A stretch of 57,552 nucleotides of DNA from Deinococcus frigens DSM 12807. Lineage in GTDB: Bacteria; Deinococcota; Deinococci; Deinococcales; Deinococcaceae. The stretch spans positions 1 through 57,552 of the forward strand of contig NZ_JNIW01000024.1 in NCBI RefSeq assembly GCF_000701425.1. Direction: 5' to 3'. Every line of letters begins with the position of its first letter. Position 1 is the stretch's first letter. The notes beneath the pieces are model-generated. The model was not told the DNA's origin. It searched no databases and saw only the letters and a list, made by a program, of their open reading frames with translations. The translations under genes and the position numbers were made by a program. Of this stretch, positions 1 through 13,555 are shown piece after piece.

Positions 1-246
1 CTTCATCTGTTTGACCAGCTCGCTCACCGACACCTTGGGCGGATATTCCAGATGCATATGGATATGCTCTTTGCTCACCACCCCTTTCAGGATTTTGACG
101 TCCTCGGCATCACACACTTGGATCAGCAGTTCTCGGCAGCGGACCTGGACTTCACCTCTCAACACTGCATACCGATATTTCGTCACCCACACGATATGCA
201 CGGTCAATCGTGTGACGCTGTGACTTCCAGATCGGCTGCCTCGCAC
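1..246 (-). CDS. tnpA: IS200/IS605-family transposase TnpA, truncated by window edge
   Basis: The minus strand reads from a GTG at 246 to the window edge without a stop (82 codons). It begins with the stretch HIVWVTKYRY and continues to EHIHMHLEYPP, which is the HUH-type Y1 transposase fold of IS200-like elements. The two histidines of the HUH motif are seen as HMH near residue 68; the catalytic tyrosine lies beyond the edge. Such enzymes move single-stranded DNA and recognise subterminal hairpins, and one is present upstream at 294-307. The start is uncertain because no clear ribosome binding site precedes the GTG. Only the N-terminal half is visible, so whether the copy is intact cannot be judged. 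Confidence 0.8.
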   Translation of the reverse strand, partial: MRGSRSGSHSVTRLTVHIVWVTKYRYAVLRGEVQVRCRELLIQVCDAEDVKILKGVVSKEHIHMHLEYPPKVSVSELVKQMK

Positions 247-293
247 TTCTGAACTCTACCAATCTCAGCTTCAGACCTCGCCTCACAAATGCT

Positions 294-307
294 CGCACTA
301 AAGTGCG
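294..307. repeat. Subterminal hairpin of the IS200-like element
   Basis: Inverted repeat CGCACT/AGTGCG with a 2-base loop, about 50 bases upstream of the tnpA start. Position and form match the structures that Y1 transposases recognise as folded single-stranded DNA. Confidence 0.6.
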
Positions 308-337
308 TGGTTTGTACCAGCGCTTTGGGACAATGAA

Positions 338-667
338 GTGTACGGTTCCGTGATCCGGGTGGACTCGCGTTATACGGTCATCACCAAAACGCCGACCAGC
401 AGGCCATTTATGGATGCAAAGGAACTACGATTGACGGTGTATGATTTTGGCCTGAAGAAACTTCAGGATGATTTTGTTTTTACCATTCCTGATCGCCCCG
501 GCTGCGGCGACACCTCTGACTTTCCCTGGGAAGCTGCGGTCAATGGTGGCCGCCGGATAGACCGGCAATTTCTTTATGCACAGCGCAGAGATGAATGTGG
601 GCCATTTGTTGCCCGCTTTGACTGGCATGGCGCGGCCAAGCAGCAAGCCACCATCTTCCCCAGGTAA
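338..667 (+). CDS. Uncertain hypothetical ORF between IS element and metH
   Basis: An open frame from a GTG at 338 gives 109 residues with no family I recognise. The N-terminal half (about residues 1-50, rich in D, K, T, V) has a protein-like composition, while the C-terminal part is less convincing. There is no good ribosome binding site, and an opposite-strand frame of 73 codons (425-646) competes with it. It could be a fragment of a gene interrupted by the neighbouring insertion sequence. Treat it as a placeholder, not a firm gene. Confidence 0.2.
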   Translation: MYGSVIRVDSRYTVITKTPTSRPFMDAKELRLTVYDFGLKKLQDDFVFTIPDRPGCGDTSDFPWEAAVNGGRRIDRQFLYAQRRDECGPFVARFDWHGAAKQQATIFPR

Positions 668-739
668 ACCTGTCCAACCCGCCCCCCAATTCTGTCGCCC
701 ACACCGCGCTATCCTCCCCTATCGCGCCCTCAAGGTGCG

Positions 740-853
740 GTCATCCAGAGCGTCCGAGGGTTTTTTCTGCCCGACGACGGCGCGGCAACCCGCCCCCATA
801 GCGGCAATGGTGCCCCACAGAAAAGCCTCCTGCTGGGGTGCGCCGACGATGGC
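740..853 (+). promoter_or_regulatory. SAM-I (S-box) riboswitch aptamer upstream of metH
   Basis: The hallmark S-box elements occur in order: ATCCAGAG at 743-750, a GAGGG run, the k-turn-like GACGACGG, GGCAACC at 784-790, and GGTGCC at 809-814. Outer stem P1 can form between GTCATC (740-745) and GATGGC (848-853), including one G-U pair. S-box RNAs bind S-adenosylmethionine and switch off methionine genes, which fits metH directly downstream. The expression platform is the hairpin-plus-T-run at 905-928. A TATCCT at 710-715 is a possible -10 element. Identified by reading, not by a covariance model. Confidence 0.85.
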
Positions 854-904
854 GCAGGCGGGAAGCGATGGCCGGAAAGCGGGCGCACGACTCGTCAAGA
901 CTCT

Positions 905-928
905 CAGACTGCAAGTGCGGTCTGTTTT
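905..928 (+). terminator. Riboswitch-controlled intrinsic terminator before metH
   Basis: CAGACTGC (905-912) and GCGGTCTG (917-924) form an 8-bp stem with one wobble pair and a 4-base loop, followed by TTTT. It ends a few bases before the metH ribosome binding site (GAGGTGG, 932-938). This arrangement is the premature terminator of a SAM riboswitch that acts at transcription. Confidence 0.8.
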
Positions 929-942
929 GCCAGAGGTGGACA

Positions 943-4727
<3,785 letters not shown>

Positions 4728-4731
<4 letters not shown>

Positions 4732-5474
4732 GCCGCACCCGCATCTCCATCGAACTTGTTCCCCGCTCGCGCTCCGGGTTGCGCTCAGAGCTAGAGACGG
4801 TGGCCGCGCATCTACCCGCTGCGGACACCATCAACATTCCCGACTTTCCGCGTTTCAGCACACGCTCGTGGCACGGCTGCGCGTTCGCCCGTCCGCGTTA
4901 CCGGGCCATTCCGCACATCCGGGCCGTCGATCTGGACCCGCGTGCACCGCTGCCGATGGCCGCGCATCTGGACGAACACGGCATCGATGAGGTCATCGTC
5001 ATCACCGGGGACGCCCCCAGCGACATGAGCGCCAGGGTCTATAACGTGGACGCCGAGGCCGCCATCCGCCGTATTCGCCGGGAGCTGCCGCACGTCAGGG
5101 TCTACGCGGGCCTGGACCCCTACCGCCAGTCGCTGGCCCGCGAGCAGGATTACCTGGAACGCAAGCTGGAGGCCGGGGCGTGTGGCTTTTTCACCCAGCC
5201 CTTCTTTGACCTGCGCCTGATGGACGCCTACGCCGATCTGCTGCCCGAAGGCGTGGAGGTCTGGTGGGGCGCAACCTCCGTCACCTCCGAGGGTTCGCTG
5301 GGCTACTGGCGCACGCGCAACCATGCGGTGTTTCCCCGGCAGTTTCAGCCCACGCTGGAATGGAATCGCCGCTTTGCCTGCGACCTGCTGACCTTTGCCC
5401 GCGAGCGCGGCCAGCATGCCTATTTCATGCCGATCAAGGCGGATGTGGTGGAGTACCTGGGAGGCATCATTTAA
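4728..5474 (+). CDS. metF: Methylenetetrahydrofolate reductase family protein
   Basis: Probably reduces 5,10-methylene-THF to 5-methyl-THF, the methyl donor used by MetH. The sequence has the MetF signature elements in order: the N-terminal catalytic Glu region ([11 protein letters not shown]), the strand ending [11 protein letters not shown] (equivalent to the RGDPP region) and [12 protein letters not shown], a strongly conserved flavin-barrel segment. At 248 residues it is shorter than the E. coli enzyme (about 296), and the N-terminal region is divergent. The GTG start overlaps the metH stop by four bases (GTGA), so translation is probably coupled and the pair shares the SAM riboswitch. 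The family is well supported; the symbol is given with some reserve because of the divergence. Confidence 0.85.
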
Positions 5475-5520
5475 GGGCCGCGTGCTGAGACGTTCATCCT
5501 TTGTGGTGGACATCTTAATT

Positions 5521-5539
5521 CATAGTCATTATGATTATG
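5521..5539. promoter_or_regulatory. Fur/PerR-type operator upstream of the catalase gene
   Basis: CATAGTCAT-T-ATGATTATG is a 9-1-9 palindrome with one mismatch, AT-rich in a GC-rich background, about 80 bases before the katA start. Fur-family regulators (Fur, PerR, Zur, Mur) bind 7-1-7 or 9-1-9 palindromes of this style. A Fur-family gene lies directly downstream of katA, making it the prime candidate to bind here. No unambiguous -35/-10 pair was assigned around it. Confidence 0.65.
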
Positions 5540-5621
5540 GGGACTGGGCCAGAATTTTGTGCCCGGCTTTTCCCTGCCACGGCAGTCCGCCCACTGCCCC
5601 CTTCCCCAAGGAGTGTTCCCC

Positions 5622-7166
<1,545 letters not shown>

Positions 7167-7207
7167 ACCTTGTCAGCTATAGAGGGGTGGTGTGGGATTT
7201 TGCACGC

Positions 7208-7213
7208 TACAAT
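7208..7213 (+). promoter_or_regulatory. Leaderless-type -10 box (TACAAT) for the Fur-family gene
   Basis: TACAAT is followed by exactly seven bases and then ATG at 7221, the spacing expected when transcription starts at the A of the start codon. That ATG opens a frame that ends after nine codons and lies out of frame with the regulator (see the gene entry). Confidence 0.55.
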
Positions 7214-7278
7214 GTGGTCAATGACGGTGGTGCGCCCTGACCCTCTCTGAACTCCAGCGGCATCTGGAGCGGCGGGGC

Positions 7279-7668
7279 TTGCGAACCACCCAGCCCCGTC
7301 TCCGACTGCTGCACTTCTTCTCGCGGACCGACGGGCACTTCACGCCGGAGGAGATCGCCGAACGCTTCCGGCTGGCTGGGGAACCCATTCCCATCGCCAC
7401 GCTGTATCAGAACCTGCGCGTGTTCAGCGATCACGGGCTGATCGGCGAGGTGATTGGCCACGGCGGCGAGCTGCGGTACGACGCCAACCTGACCCCGCAT
7501 TCGCATCTGCGCTGCAACCGCTGCGGCGTGTTGATGGACGTCATGCTCAGCCTGCCGGACTTGCAACCGCTGGGGCCGGGCCAGGACTGGCAGATCACCG
7601 GGGCCAGGGTGGAATTGCAGGGCATCTGCCCGGCGTGTCAGGAAGCGTTTCCCATACCTGTCCTCTGA
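7279..7668 (+). CDS. Fur-family metal/peroxide regulator, 5' end apparently frameshifted
   Basis: A Fur-family winged-helix repressor: LRTTQPRLRLLHFF is the first DNA-binding helix region, ATLYQNLRVFSDHGLI is the recognition helix, and HSHLRCNRCG plus CPAC supply the metal site and the two CxxC pairs of structural zinc. The reported start is TTG 7279, with GGAG nine bases before it, giving 129 residues. However, coding similarity continues upstream (LSELQRHLERRG) to a TGA with no normal start codon. The leaderless promoter and ATG at 7221 are in the other frame and meet a stop at CTC-TGA (7246-7251). Skipping one base would join them. This may be a sequencing error, a real mutation, or recoding. 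Its place beside katA suggests PerR, Mur or Fur function; the class cannot be set from sequence alone. Confidence 0.8.
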   Translation: MRTTQPRLRLLHFFSRTDGHFTPEEIAERFRLAGEPIPIATLYQNLRVFSDHGLIGEVIGHGGELRYDANLTPHSHLRCNRCGVLMDVMLSLPDLQPLGPGQDWQITGARVELQGICPACQEAFPIPVL

Positions 7669-7678
7669 CCGGCAGACA

Positions 7679-7718
7679 AAAACCGCCGCCACAGCATTCG
7701 CGCTCTGGCGGCGGTTTT
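7679..7718. terminator. Bidirectional terminator between fur-like gene and DUF4139 gene
   Basis: AAAACCGCCGCCA (7679-7691) and TGGCGGCGGTTTT (7706-7718) are perfect inverted repeats flanked by A and T runs, so it can stop the two convergent genes on either side. Confidence 0.9.
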
Positions 7719-7729
7719 GTGTTCTCTGC

Positions 7730-9025
7730 TTACGAGTTGTCCACCACCACCGTGAAGCTCTTGCTGGCCTTGCCCTTGGGAGGCACGTCCACCTTCAGGC
7801 TGGCGACGCCGCCGTTCCTGGTGGGCGCAGCATTGTCGATCACGATGACGCGCCCGCCGACACGCTCGGTGACCTCGGCGCGGATGGGGCGGTCCTTGCT
7901 GCTCTCGAAAGCATACGTGACCTTGTAGGTGGTCTTGACCACGTTGCCCTTGCTGTCTTTACTCTGATTCAGAGTCTGTACGGTGCGGGTGTATTCCACG
8001 TCGGGGTCATCGCCCAGCGAGAACTCCACCGTGCCGCCCTGGCGGGTCTCATCCAGGCGGGTCTGGCCCACCAGGCGGCCATCCTCGCGCACGGTGATCG
8101 GGCCAGCGGGCAGGCGGGCGTCGGCCTTGAAGCGGTAGGAGCGGTCCAGCGTGCCGGTTTGCGTGGACACGTTGAAAGGGGTGTTCAGGCCCACGTAGCG
8201 CTCGAAGGTGCTCAGCTTGGGCTTCAGGAACGGCAGGGTCACCACGCTGTTGGCGGGCAGCGTGAAGGGCGTGGACAGGGCGTAGCGGTACAGTCCGCGC
8301 AACTCCGAGCCACCGCTGATCTTGGGGGCCGAGGCGGTGGGTGCGGGTGCGCTCCTCAGGGCCATGTCCGCCGCCTCGAAGCTGGCCTGCGCGTTCGGGT
8401 TGGCCTGCACGCTCACGTCGCCGGAGTACAGCTCGGTATCTTTCACGTCATACGGCAGTTCGGTGGTGTTGCGGATATCCGCCAGCGCGGAGAGCTGCGC
8501 GCCCGCAGTGCTGGCCCCCAGCGTGTAGCGCGGTGACCAGCCCACGCTGCGGGTCAGGTAGATCAGCGTGCCGCTCCCGCCTTTCGGCAGAGTGTAGCTC
8601 AGCGTTTGCGAAGGACTCAGGGGATTGATGGGCGGCGGCGTGTCGAAGCGCAATTGCTCGTAGCGTACATTGAAATACCGTCCCGCCGCGTCCTTGACCA
8701 GTAGATCGCGGGCGCGGATCAGGATCACGGGTTCGGTTTTCTCGCCGTCCCCGGTGGGCTGCACCAGATACACCGTCTTGCCCTCCAGCCCGCTCAGCCA
8801 GTTCGTTTCCAGCTTCTGCACGGCGCTGTCGAAGGCCAGGCCGCCCAGTTCCAGCGAGCCGGCAAGCACATTCTCCCATGCCCCCTGCGGCAGCGAGACC
8901 TTCAGGATGTTGGCCGCGCTGGTCACGGGTTGCCGCACCTCCGCGAAACTGGGATATATGCGCAGATCGGTGGCACTCGCCGCGCCGAGGGACAGGGCGG
9001 CAGCCGCCATCAGGGTTCTTTTCAT
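7730..9025 (-). CDS. Secreted DUF4139-domain protein
   Basis: The protein has 431 residues. A signal peptide is clear (MKRTLMAAAALSLGAASA, cleavage near 18), so it is exported to the periplasm or envelope. The mature part is beta-rich, with the mid-to-C-terminal pattern of DUF4139/YPTV-type proteins: a region around GWSPRYTLGASTAGAQLSALADIRNTTELPYDVKDTEL followed by a repeat of beta-sandwich strands ending VDVPPKGKASKSFTV. The function of this family is not established; members are found as secreted or cell-surface proteins. It stands alone between a shared terminator and the peptide-transporter operon's terminator. The ATG at 9025 is chosen because it gives a standard signal peptide. Confidence 0.8.
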   Translation of the reverse strand: MKRTLMAAAALSLGAASATDLRIYPSFAEVRQPVTSAANILKVSLPQGAWENVLAGSLELGGLAFDSAVQKLETNWLSGLEGKTVYLVQPTGDGEKTEPVILIRARDLLVKDAAGRYFNVRYEQLRFDTPPPINPLSPSQTLSYTLPKGGSGTLIYLTRSVGWSPRYTLGASTAGAQLSALADIRNTTELPYDVKDTELYSGDVSVQANPNAQASFEAADMALRSAPAPTASAPKISGGSELRGLYRYALSTPFTLPANSVVTLPFLKPKLSTFERYVGLNTPFNVSTQTGTLDRSYRFKADARLPAGPITVREDGRLVGQTRLDETRQGGTVEFSLGDDPDVEYTRTVQTLNQSKDSKGNVVKTTYKVTYAFESSKDRPIRAEVTERVGGRVIVIDNAAPTRNGGVASLKVDVPPKGKASKSFTVVVDNS

Positions 9026-9086
9026 GCCCCCATGGTGGCCGATACCACTTGACGGGATATGAGAGGCGCGGTCAGACAGGAATAAG

Positions 9087-9116
9087 AAAAGCCCGCCCCC
9101 ACGAAGGAAGGCGGAC
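9087..9116 (-). terminator. Terminator of the peptide ABC transporter operon
   Basis: On the minus strand, GTCCGCC pairs with GGCGGGC (one G-U pair) and is followed by TTTTCTTATT. It lies just downstream of the last transporter gene. Confidence 0.7.
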
Positions 9117-9146
9117 CCTGATTGACCATCTGTAGTTCATCTGTAC

Positions 9147-10171
9147 TTACAGCACGTCGTCCCGGATGCAAGCCTTGTAATGCTGGGGCGCAACCTCGCG
9201 CAATTCGGGGACCACTTTGGCGCAGTCGTCAATGGCGTAGCGGCAGCGCGTGCGGAACACGCAGCCACTGGGCGGGTTGATCGGACTGGGGATATCGCCT
9301 TCCAGAATGATGCGCTGTCTCTTGATGGTGGGGTCCGGCACCGGGGCCGCCGACAGCAGCGCCTCGGTGTAGGGGTGCTTGGGGTTGTTGTTCAGCTCGT
9401 GGCTGGGCGCGATTTCCATAATGCGGCCCAGGTACATCACGATAATGCGGTCGCAGATGTACTCCACCACCGCCAGGTCGTGCGCGATGAACAGCACGGT
9501 CAGGCCCAGCTCTTCTTGCAGGTCCTGGAGCAGGTTGACCACCTGCGCCTGAATGGACACGTCCAGCGCCGAGACCGGCTCGTCGGCCACGATGAACGTC
9601 GGGTCCACCGCCAGGGCGCGCGCAATCCCGATGCGCTGGCGCTGGCCGCCGGAGAACTCGTGCGGGTAGCGGCGCATGTGTTCGGGGCGCAGGCCCACTT
9701 TTTGCAGCAGTTCCGCGATGCGGTCGATGCGGCCCTTGCCCGGATTCAGGTTGTGGATCTGCATGGCCTCGCCGATGATGTCCGAGACGGTCATGCGCGG
9801 ATTCAGGCTGGCAAAGGGGTCCTGGAAGATGATCTGCATCTCGCGGCGGTAGTCGCGCATCTGCCCCTTGGACAGTTTGGTCACGTCGGTGCCGTTGAAG
9901 ATCACCTCGCCGCCGGTGGGTTCGATCAATCGCAGGATGGCGCGGCCCGCCGTGGTCTTGCCAGAGCCGGATTCGCCCACCAGCCCCACCACTTCACCGC
10001 GCGCCAGCGTGAAGGACACGTCGTTGACGGCTTTGACGTTGCCCACCACGCGCGACAGCAGCCCGCCGCGAATCGGGAAGTATTTCTCCAGATTCCGGAC
10101 TTCCAGCAGCGTATCGCCCTTGCTGGCCAGACCGCGTGAGTCGGGGGCCGCTTTGGTCACCGTGGGAGCAG

Positions 10172-10175
<4 letters not shown>
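9147..10175 (-). CDS. Peptide ABC transporter ATP-binding protein (OppF/DppF type)
   Basis: The second of two ATPases energising the peptide importer. Of 342 residues, the ABC domain shows Walker [10 protein letters not shown], signature [15 protein letters not shown], Walker [13 protein letters not shown] and the switch His in LFIAHDL. The C-terminal extension [21 protein letters not shown] carries the four spaced cysteines typical of oligopeptide-ATPase C-termini (an Fe-S or metal site in some members). The frame stays open far upstream, but ATG 10175 is chosen: it follows GAGGTGAGGGC and overlaps the preceding gene's stop as ATGA, implying coupled translation with the OppD-like ATPase. Confidence 0.93.
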
Positions 10176-11230
<1,055 letters not shown>

Positions 11231-11311
11231 TCATTCTCCTGTCAAAACAAAATCTGAGGGATGGGGTGATTTTCATGGCGCATCATACAGTCCTGATCGG
11301 TCTGAGTGGCG

Positions 11312-12460
11312 TTACTGCCGTTTGCGCGGATCGAAGGCGTCACGCAGCCCATCGCCCAGCAACTGAAAGCAGCCCACCGTGAACACGATAAAGAAGCCGG
11401 GAATGAGCACCCAGGGGCGCTGGTTCAGGCTGGACAGCCCACCTTCTTGCGCCTGCGCCAGCAAACTGCCCCAACTCACGTAGGGTTCCACTGCGCCGAT
11501 GCCCAGGAAGCTCAGGCCGGATTCCAGCAGGATAAAACCGGGAATGCTCAGTGACAGCGTGACGATGATGTAGGTGGTCATGGTGGGCAGCATGTGCCGC
11601 CACATCACGCGGTTGTCGCTGGCCCCCAGTGCCCGCGCCGCAGAGACGAAATCCTGCTCGCGCACACTCAGCAGTTGCCCACGTGTGACGCGCGCCAGGC
11701 CGCCCCAGCCGATGAAAGCCAGGATGCCTAGAATCACGTACAGCGCCAGGATGGGGTTGATGTTCTGTGGAAACACCGAGCGCAGCAGCAGCAGCAGGAA
11801 CAGGTACGGAATGGCCGAGATCACTTCCACCAGACGCATGATCACGGTGTCCACGAAGCCGCCAAAGAAAGCCGCCAGCGCGCCCATGAACAGCCCGATG
11901 ACAGTACTCGCCAGCACCGCCCCCACGCCGATGGTCAGGCTGATCTGCGAGGCGTACAGCGTGCGGGTGAACAGGTCACGCCCCAGTGCCTCGCCGCCGA
12001 ACAGGAACACATTGCAGTCGGGATTTTCCTGGCCGGTGCCGAACAGGTGCAGGTTGCCGGGGATGAAGCCCAGAATTTTGTACGGCGCGCCGCGCACGCC
12101 AAAATAAATGGGGCACTGCTCCGCCGTGGGCTTGTACTCGTTGACAAAGGTGTCCATGTTCAGTTCCTGGCCGTACTTGAACACGAAGGGCCGGGTGAAT
12201 GCGCCGGTCTGTGTATCGCGGAACTGCACCGGCGTGGGCGGGTGAAAGCGCGTGATGTTGGAGGTGGAATAATTCGACAGGCCGTCCGGCGCGATGAACG
12301 GGGCGAACATCGCCAGCAGGTAGACCAGGATCAGCAGCACGCCGCCCGTCTGGGCCAGCCTGTTCTTGCGGAACTGACCCCAGGCAACCGAGAACTGTGA
12401 CTGACCCAGCGAACGGCGCTCGGCCTTTTGGGGCTTGGGGGTGGGGGCAGCAGTGGTCAT
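11312..12460 (-). CDS. Peptide ABC transporter permease (OppC/DppC type)
   Basis: Inner-membrane permease, 382 residues. The first transmembrane helix (TGGVLLILVYLLAMFAPFI, about 37-55) is followed by a long exported loop of roughly 100 residues containing two cysteines (EQCPIYF and NPDCNVF), and then the usual five-helix BPD domain with the ATPase-coupling EAA region ARALGASDNRVMWRHMLP. Common OppC proteins are about 300 residues, so the loop is an insertion. Family members with such loops exist, and the loop may contact the binding protein. The stop lies seven bases from the OppB-like stop side, i.e. the genes are tightly packed in one operon. Confidence 0.92.
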   Translation of the reverse strand: MTTAAPTPKPQKAERRSLGQSQFSVAWGQFRKNRLAQTGGVLLILVYLLAMFAPFIAPDGLSNYSTSNITRFHPPTPVQFRDTQTGAFTRPFVFKYGQELNMDTFVNEYKPTAEQCPIYFGVRGAPYKILGFIPGNLHLFGTGQENPDCNVFLFGGEALGRDLFTRTLYASQISLTIGVGAVLASTVIGLFMGALAAFFGGFVDTVIMRLVEVISAIPYLFLLLLLRSVFPQNINPILALYVILGILAFIGWGGLARVTRGQLLSVREQDFVSAARALGASDNRVMWRHMLPTMTTYIIVTLSLSIPGFILLESGLSFLGIGAVEPYVSWGSLLAQAQEGGLSSLNQRPWVLIPGFFIVFTVGCFQLLGDGLRDAFDPRKRQ

Positions 12461-12466
12461 CTCACC

Positions 12467-13450
12467 TCACCCGACCTTGATGCGCGGGTCGACCACGGCC
12501 AATAAAATGTCCGAGAGCGCGTTGCCGACGATCAACAGGATGGTTGAGATCACAGTAAATCCGGCGATCAGGTACAGGTCCGACGCGGTGATGGCGGTCA
12601 GAAGCATAGGGGTAATTCCAGGATAGGCGTACACCACCTCTACGAAGCCCGCCCCGCTGATGGCGGCGGGCAGCAGGCCCCCGATGCCTGCAACGATGGG
12701 CAAAATGGCGTTGCGGAAGGTATGTTTCCAGATGGCGGTGCGCTCGCTGACGCCCTTGGCCCGCGCCGTGCGGATGTAATCTGAGCGCATCACCTCCAGC
12801 ATCAGGCCCCGGATCACGCGGGTCAGGCCCGCCGCGTCTGTGATCGCCAGCACCGCTGCGGGAATCAGCAGATGACTCAGCACATCCCAGAACTTGCCCA
12901 GCGACGAGAGCTGCTCGTAATTGCCGCTGGTCATGCCCCCCAGCGGAATATCCCAGCCGGTGGCATTGCGGATTTGTAGGATGAAGTAGATCACGATCAG
13001 GAAGAGAAAGAAGCTGGGAAAGCCCAGCAGGAAATACAGCACCACGTTGATGGCCTTGTCGCCAAAGCTGTTCTGCCGCACCGCGCCGTACACGCCGATG
13101 GGAATGGCGATGGCGTAGAAGAACACCAGATTGAGGAGCACCAGATACACCGAGTTGACGATGCGCGGCCAGATCACCGGCAACACCGGCTGGGTGTACT
13201 GGAACGACAGCCCGAAATCACCGTTGAAGATCATGTTCCTCATCCAGTAAAAGTACTGAACATATGCGGGCTTATCCAGCCCGAAATTGGCACTGAGATT
13301 GGCGAGTTGCTGCTCACTGATGCCGGGATTCAGGCGAGCCGGGGTCAGGAAATCGCCGGGCGCAAGCGAAATGACGAAGAAGATCAGGACGCTGGCGAGC
13401 AGCAGCGTGGGAATGGCCTGAAAAAAGCGCCGGATCAAAAATGGAAACAT
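12467..13450 (-). CDS. Peptide ABC transporter permease (OppB/DppB type)
   Basis: Inner-membrane permease, 327 residues. It starts with the standard N-terminal helix (FFQAIPTLLLASVLIFFVISLAPGDFL) and carries the EAA-like coupling sequence RTARAKGVSERTAIWKHTFRNA, with about six transmembrane segments. The ATG at 13450 is preceded by GGAGTGAGGC. It pairs with the OppC-like permease encoded immediately downstream. The substrate is probably oligo- or dipeptides by family; exact specificity is not readable. Confidence 0.93.
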   Translation of the reverse strand: MFPFLIRRFFQAIPTLLLASVLIFFVISLAPGDFLTPARLNPGISEQQLANLSANFGLDKPAYVQYFYWMRNMIFNGDFGLSFQYTQPVLPVIWPRIVNSVYLVLLNLVFFYAIAIPIGVYGAVRQNSFGDKAINVVLYFLLGFPSFFLFLIVIYFILQIRNATGWDIPLGGMTSGNYEQLSSLGKFWDVLSHLLIPAAVLAITDAAGLTRVIRGLMLEVMRSDYIRTARAKGVSERTAIWKHTFRNAILPIVAGIGGLLPAAISGAGFVEVVYAYPGITPMLLTAITASDLYLIAGFTVISTILLIVGNALSDILLAVVDPRIKVG

Positions 13451-13503
13451 GCCTCACTCCGTCGTCTCTGGGAAATTGCTTAAGGGCCAGGTTTCAATGC
13501 GAA

Positions 13504-13534
13504 GGGGGCAGTCCGCCCACAGCAGACCACCCCC
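13504..13534 (-). other. Hairpin between binding-protein gene and permease genes
   Basis: On the minus strand GGGGGTGGTC pairs with GACTGCCCCC (two G-U pairs) around an 11-base loop, without a T-run. Such hairpins after a binding-protein gene often act as partial terminators or protect the upstream mRNA, giving more binding protein than permease. The role here is inferred. Confidence 0.5.
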
Positions 13535-13555
13535 ATTGTTGGAAACGTGGCTGGA

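Larger units (their letters stand above)
1..325 (-). mobile_element. IS200-like insertion sequence, 5' (left) end
   Basis: Contains the truncated tnpA and, just upstream of it, a perfect 6-bp-stem hairpin CGCACT-AA-AGTGCG at 294-307. IS200/IS605 ends carry subterminal hairpins rather than terminal inverted repeats, so this is taken as the left end. The outer boundary near 325 is an estimate because no target duplication is made by this family. Confidence 0.6.

Noticed and set aside
5521..5539. Radiation/desiccation response motif (RDRM)
   Set aside because: The palindrome before katA does not match the TTATGNNATNNACATAA pattern; the 9-1-9 form fits a Fur-family site better. I saw no clear RDRM elsewhere in the window.
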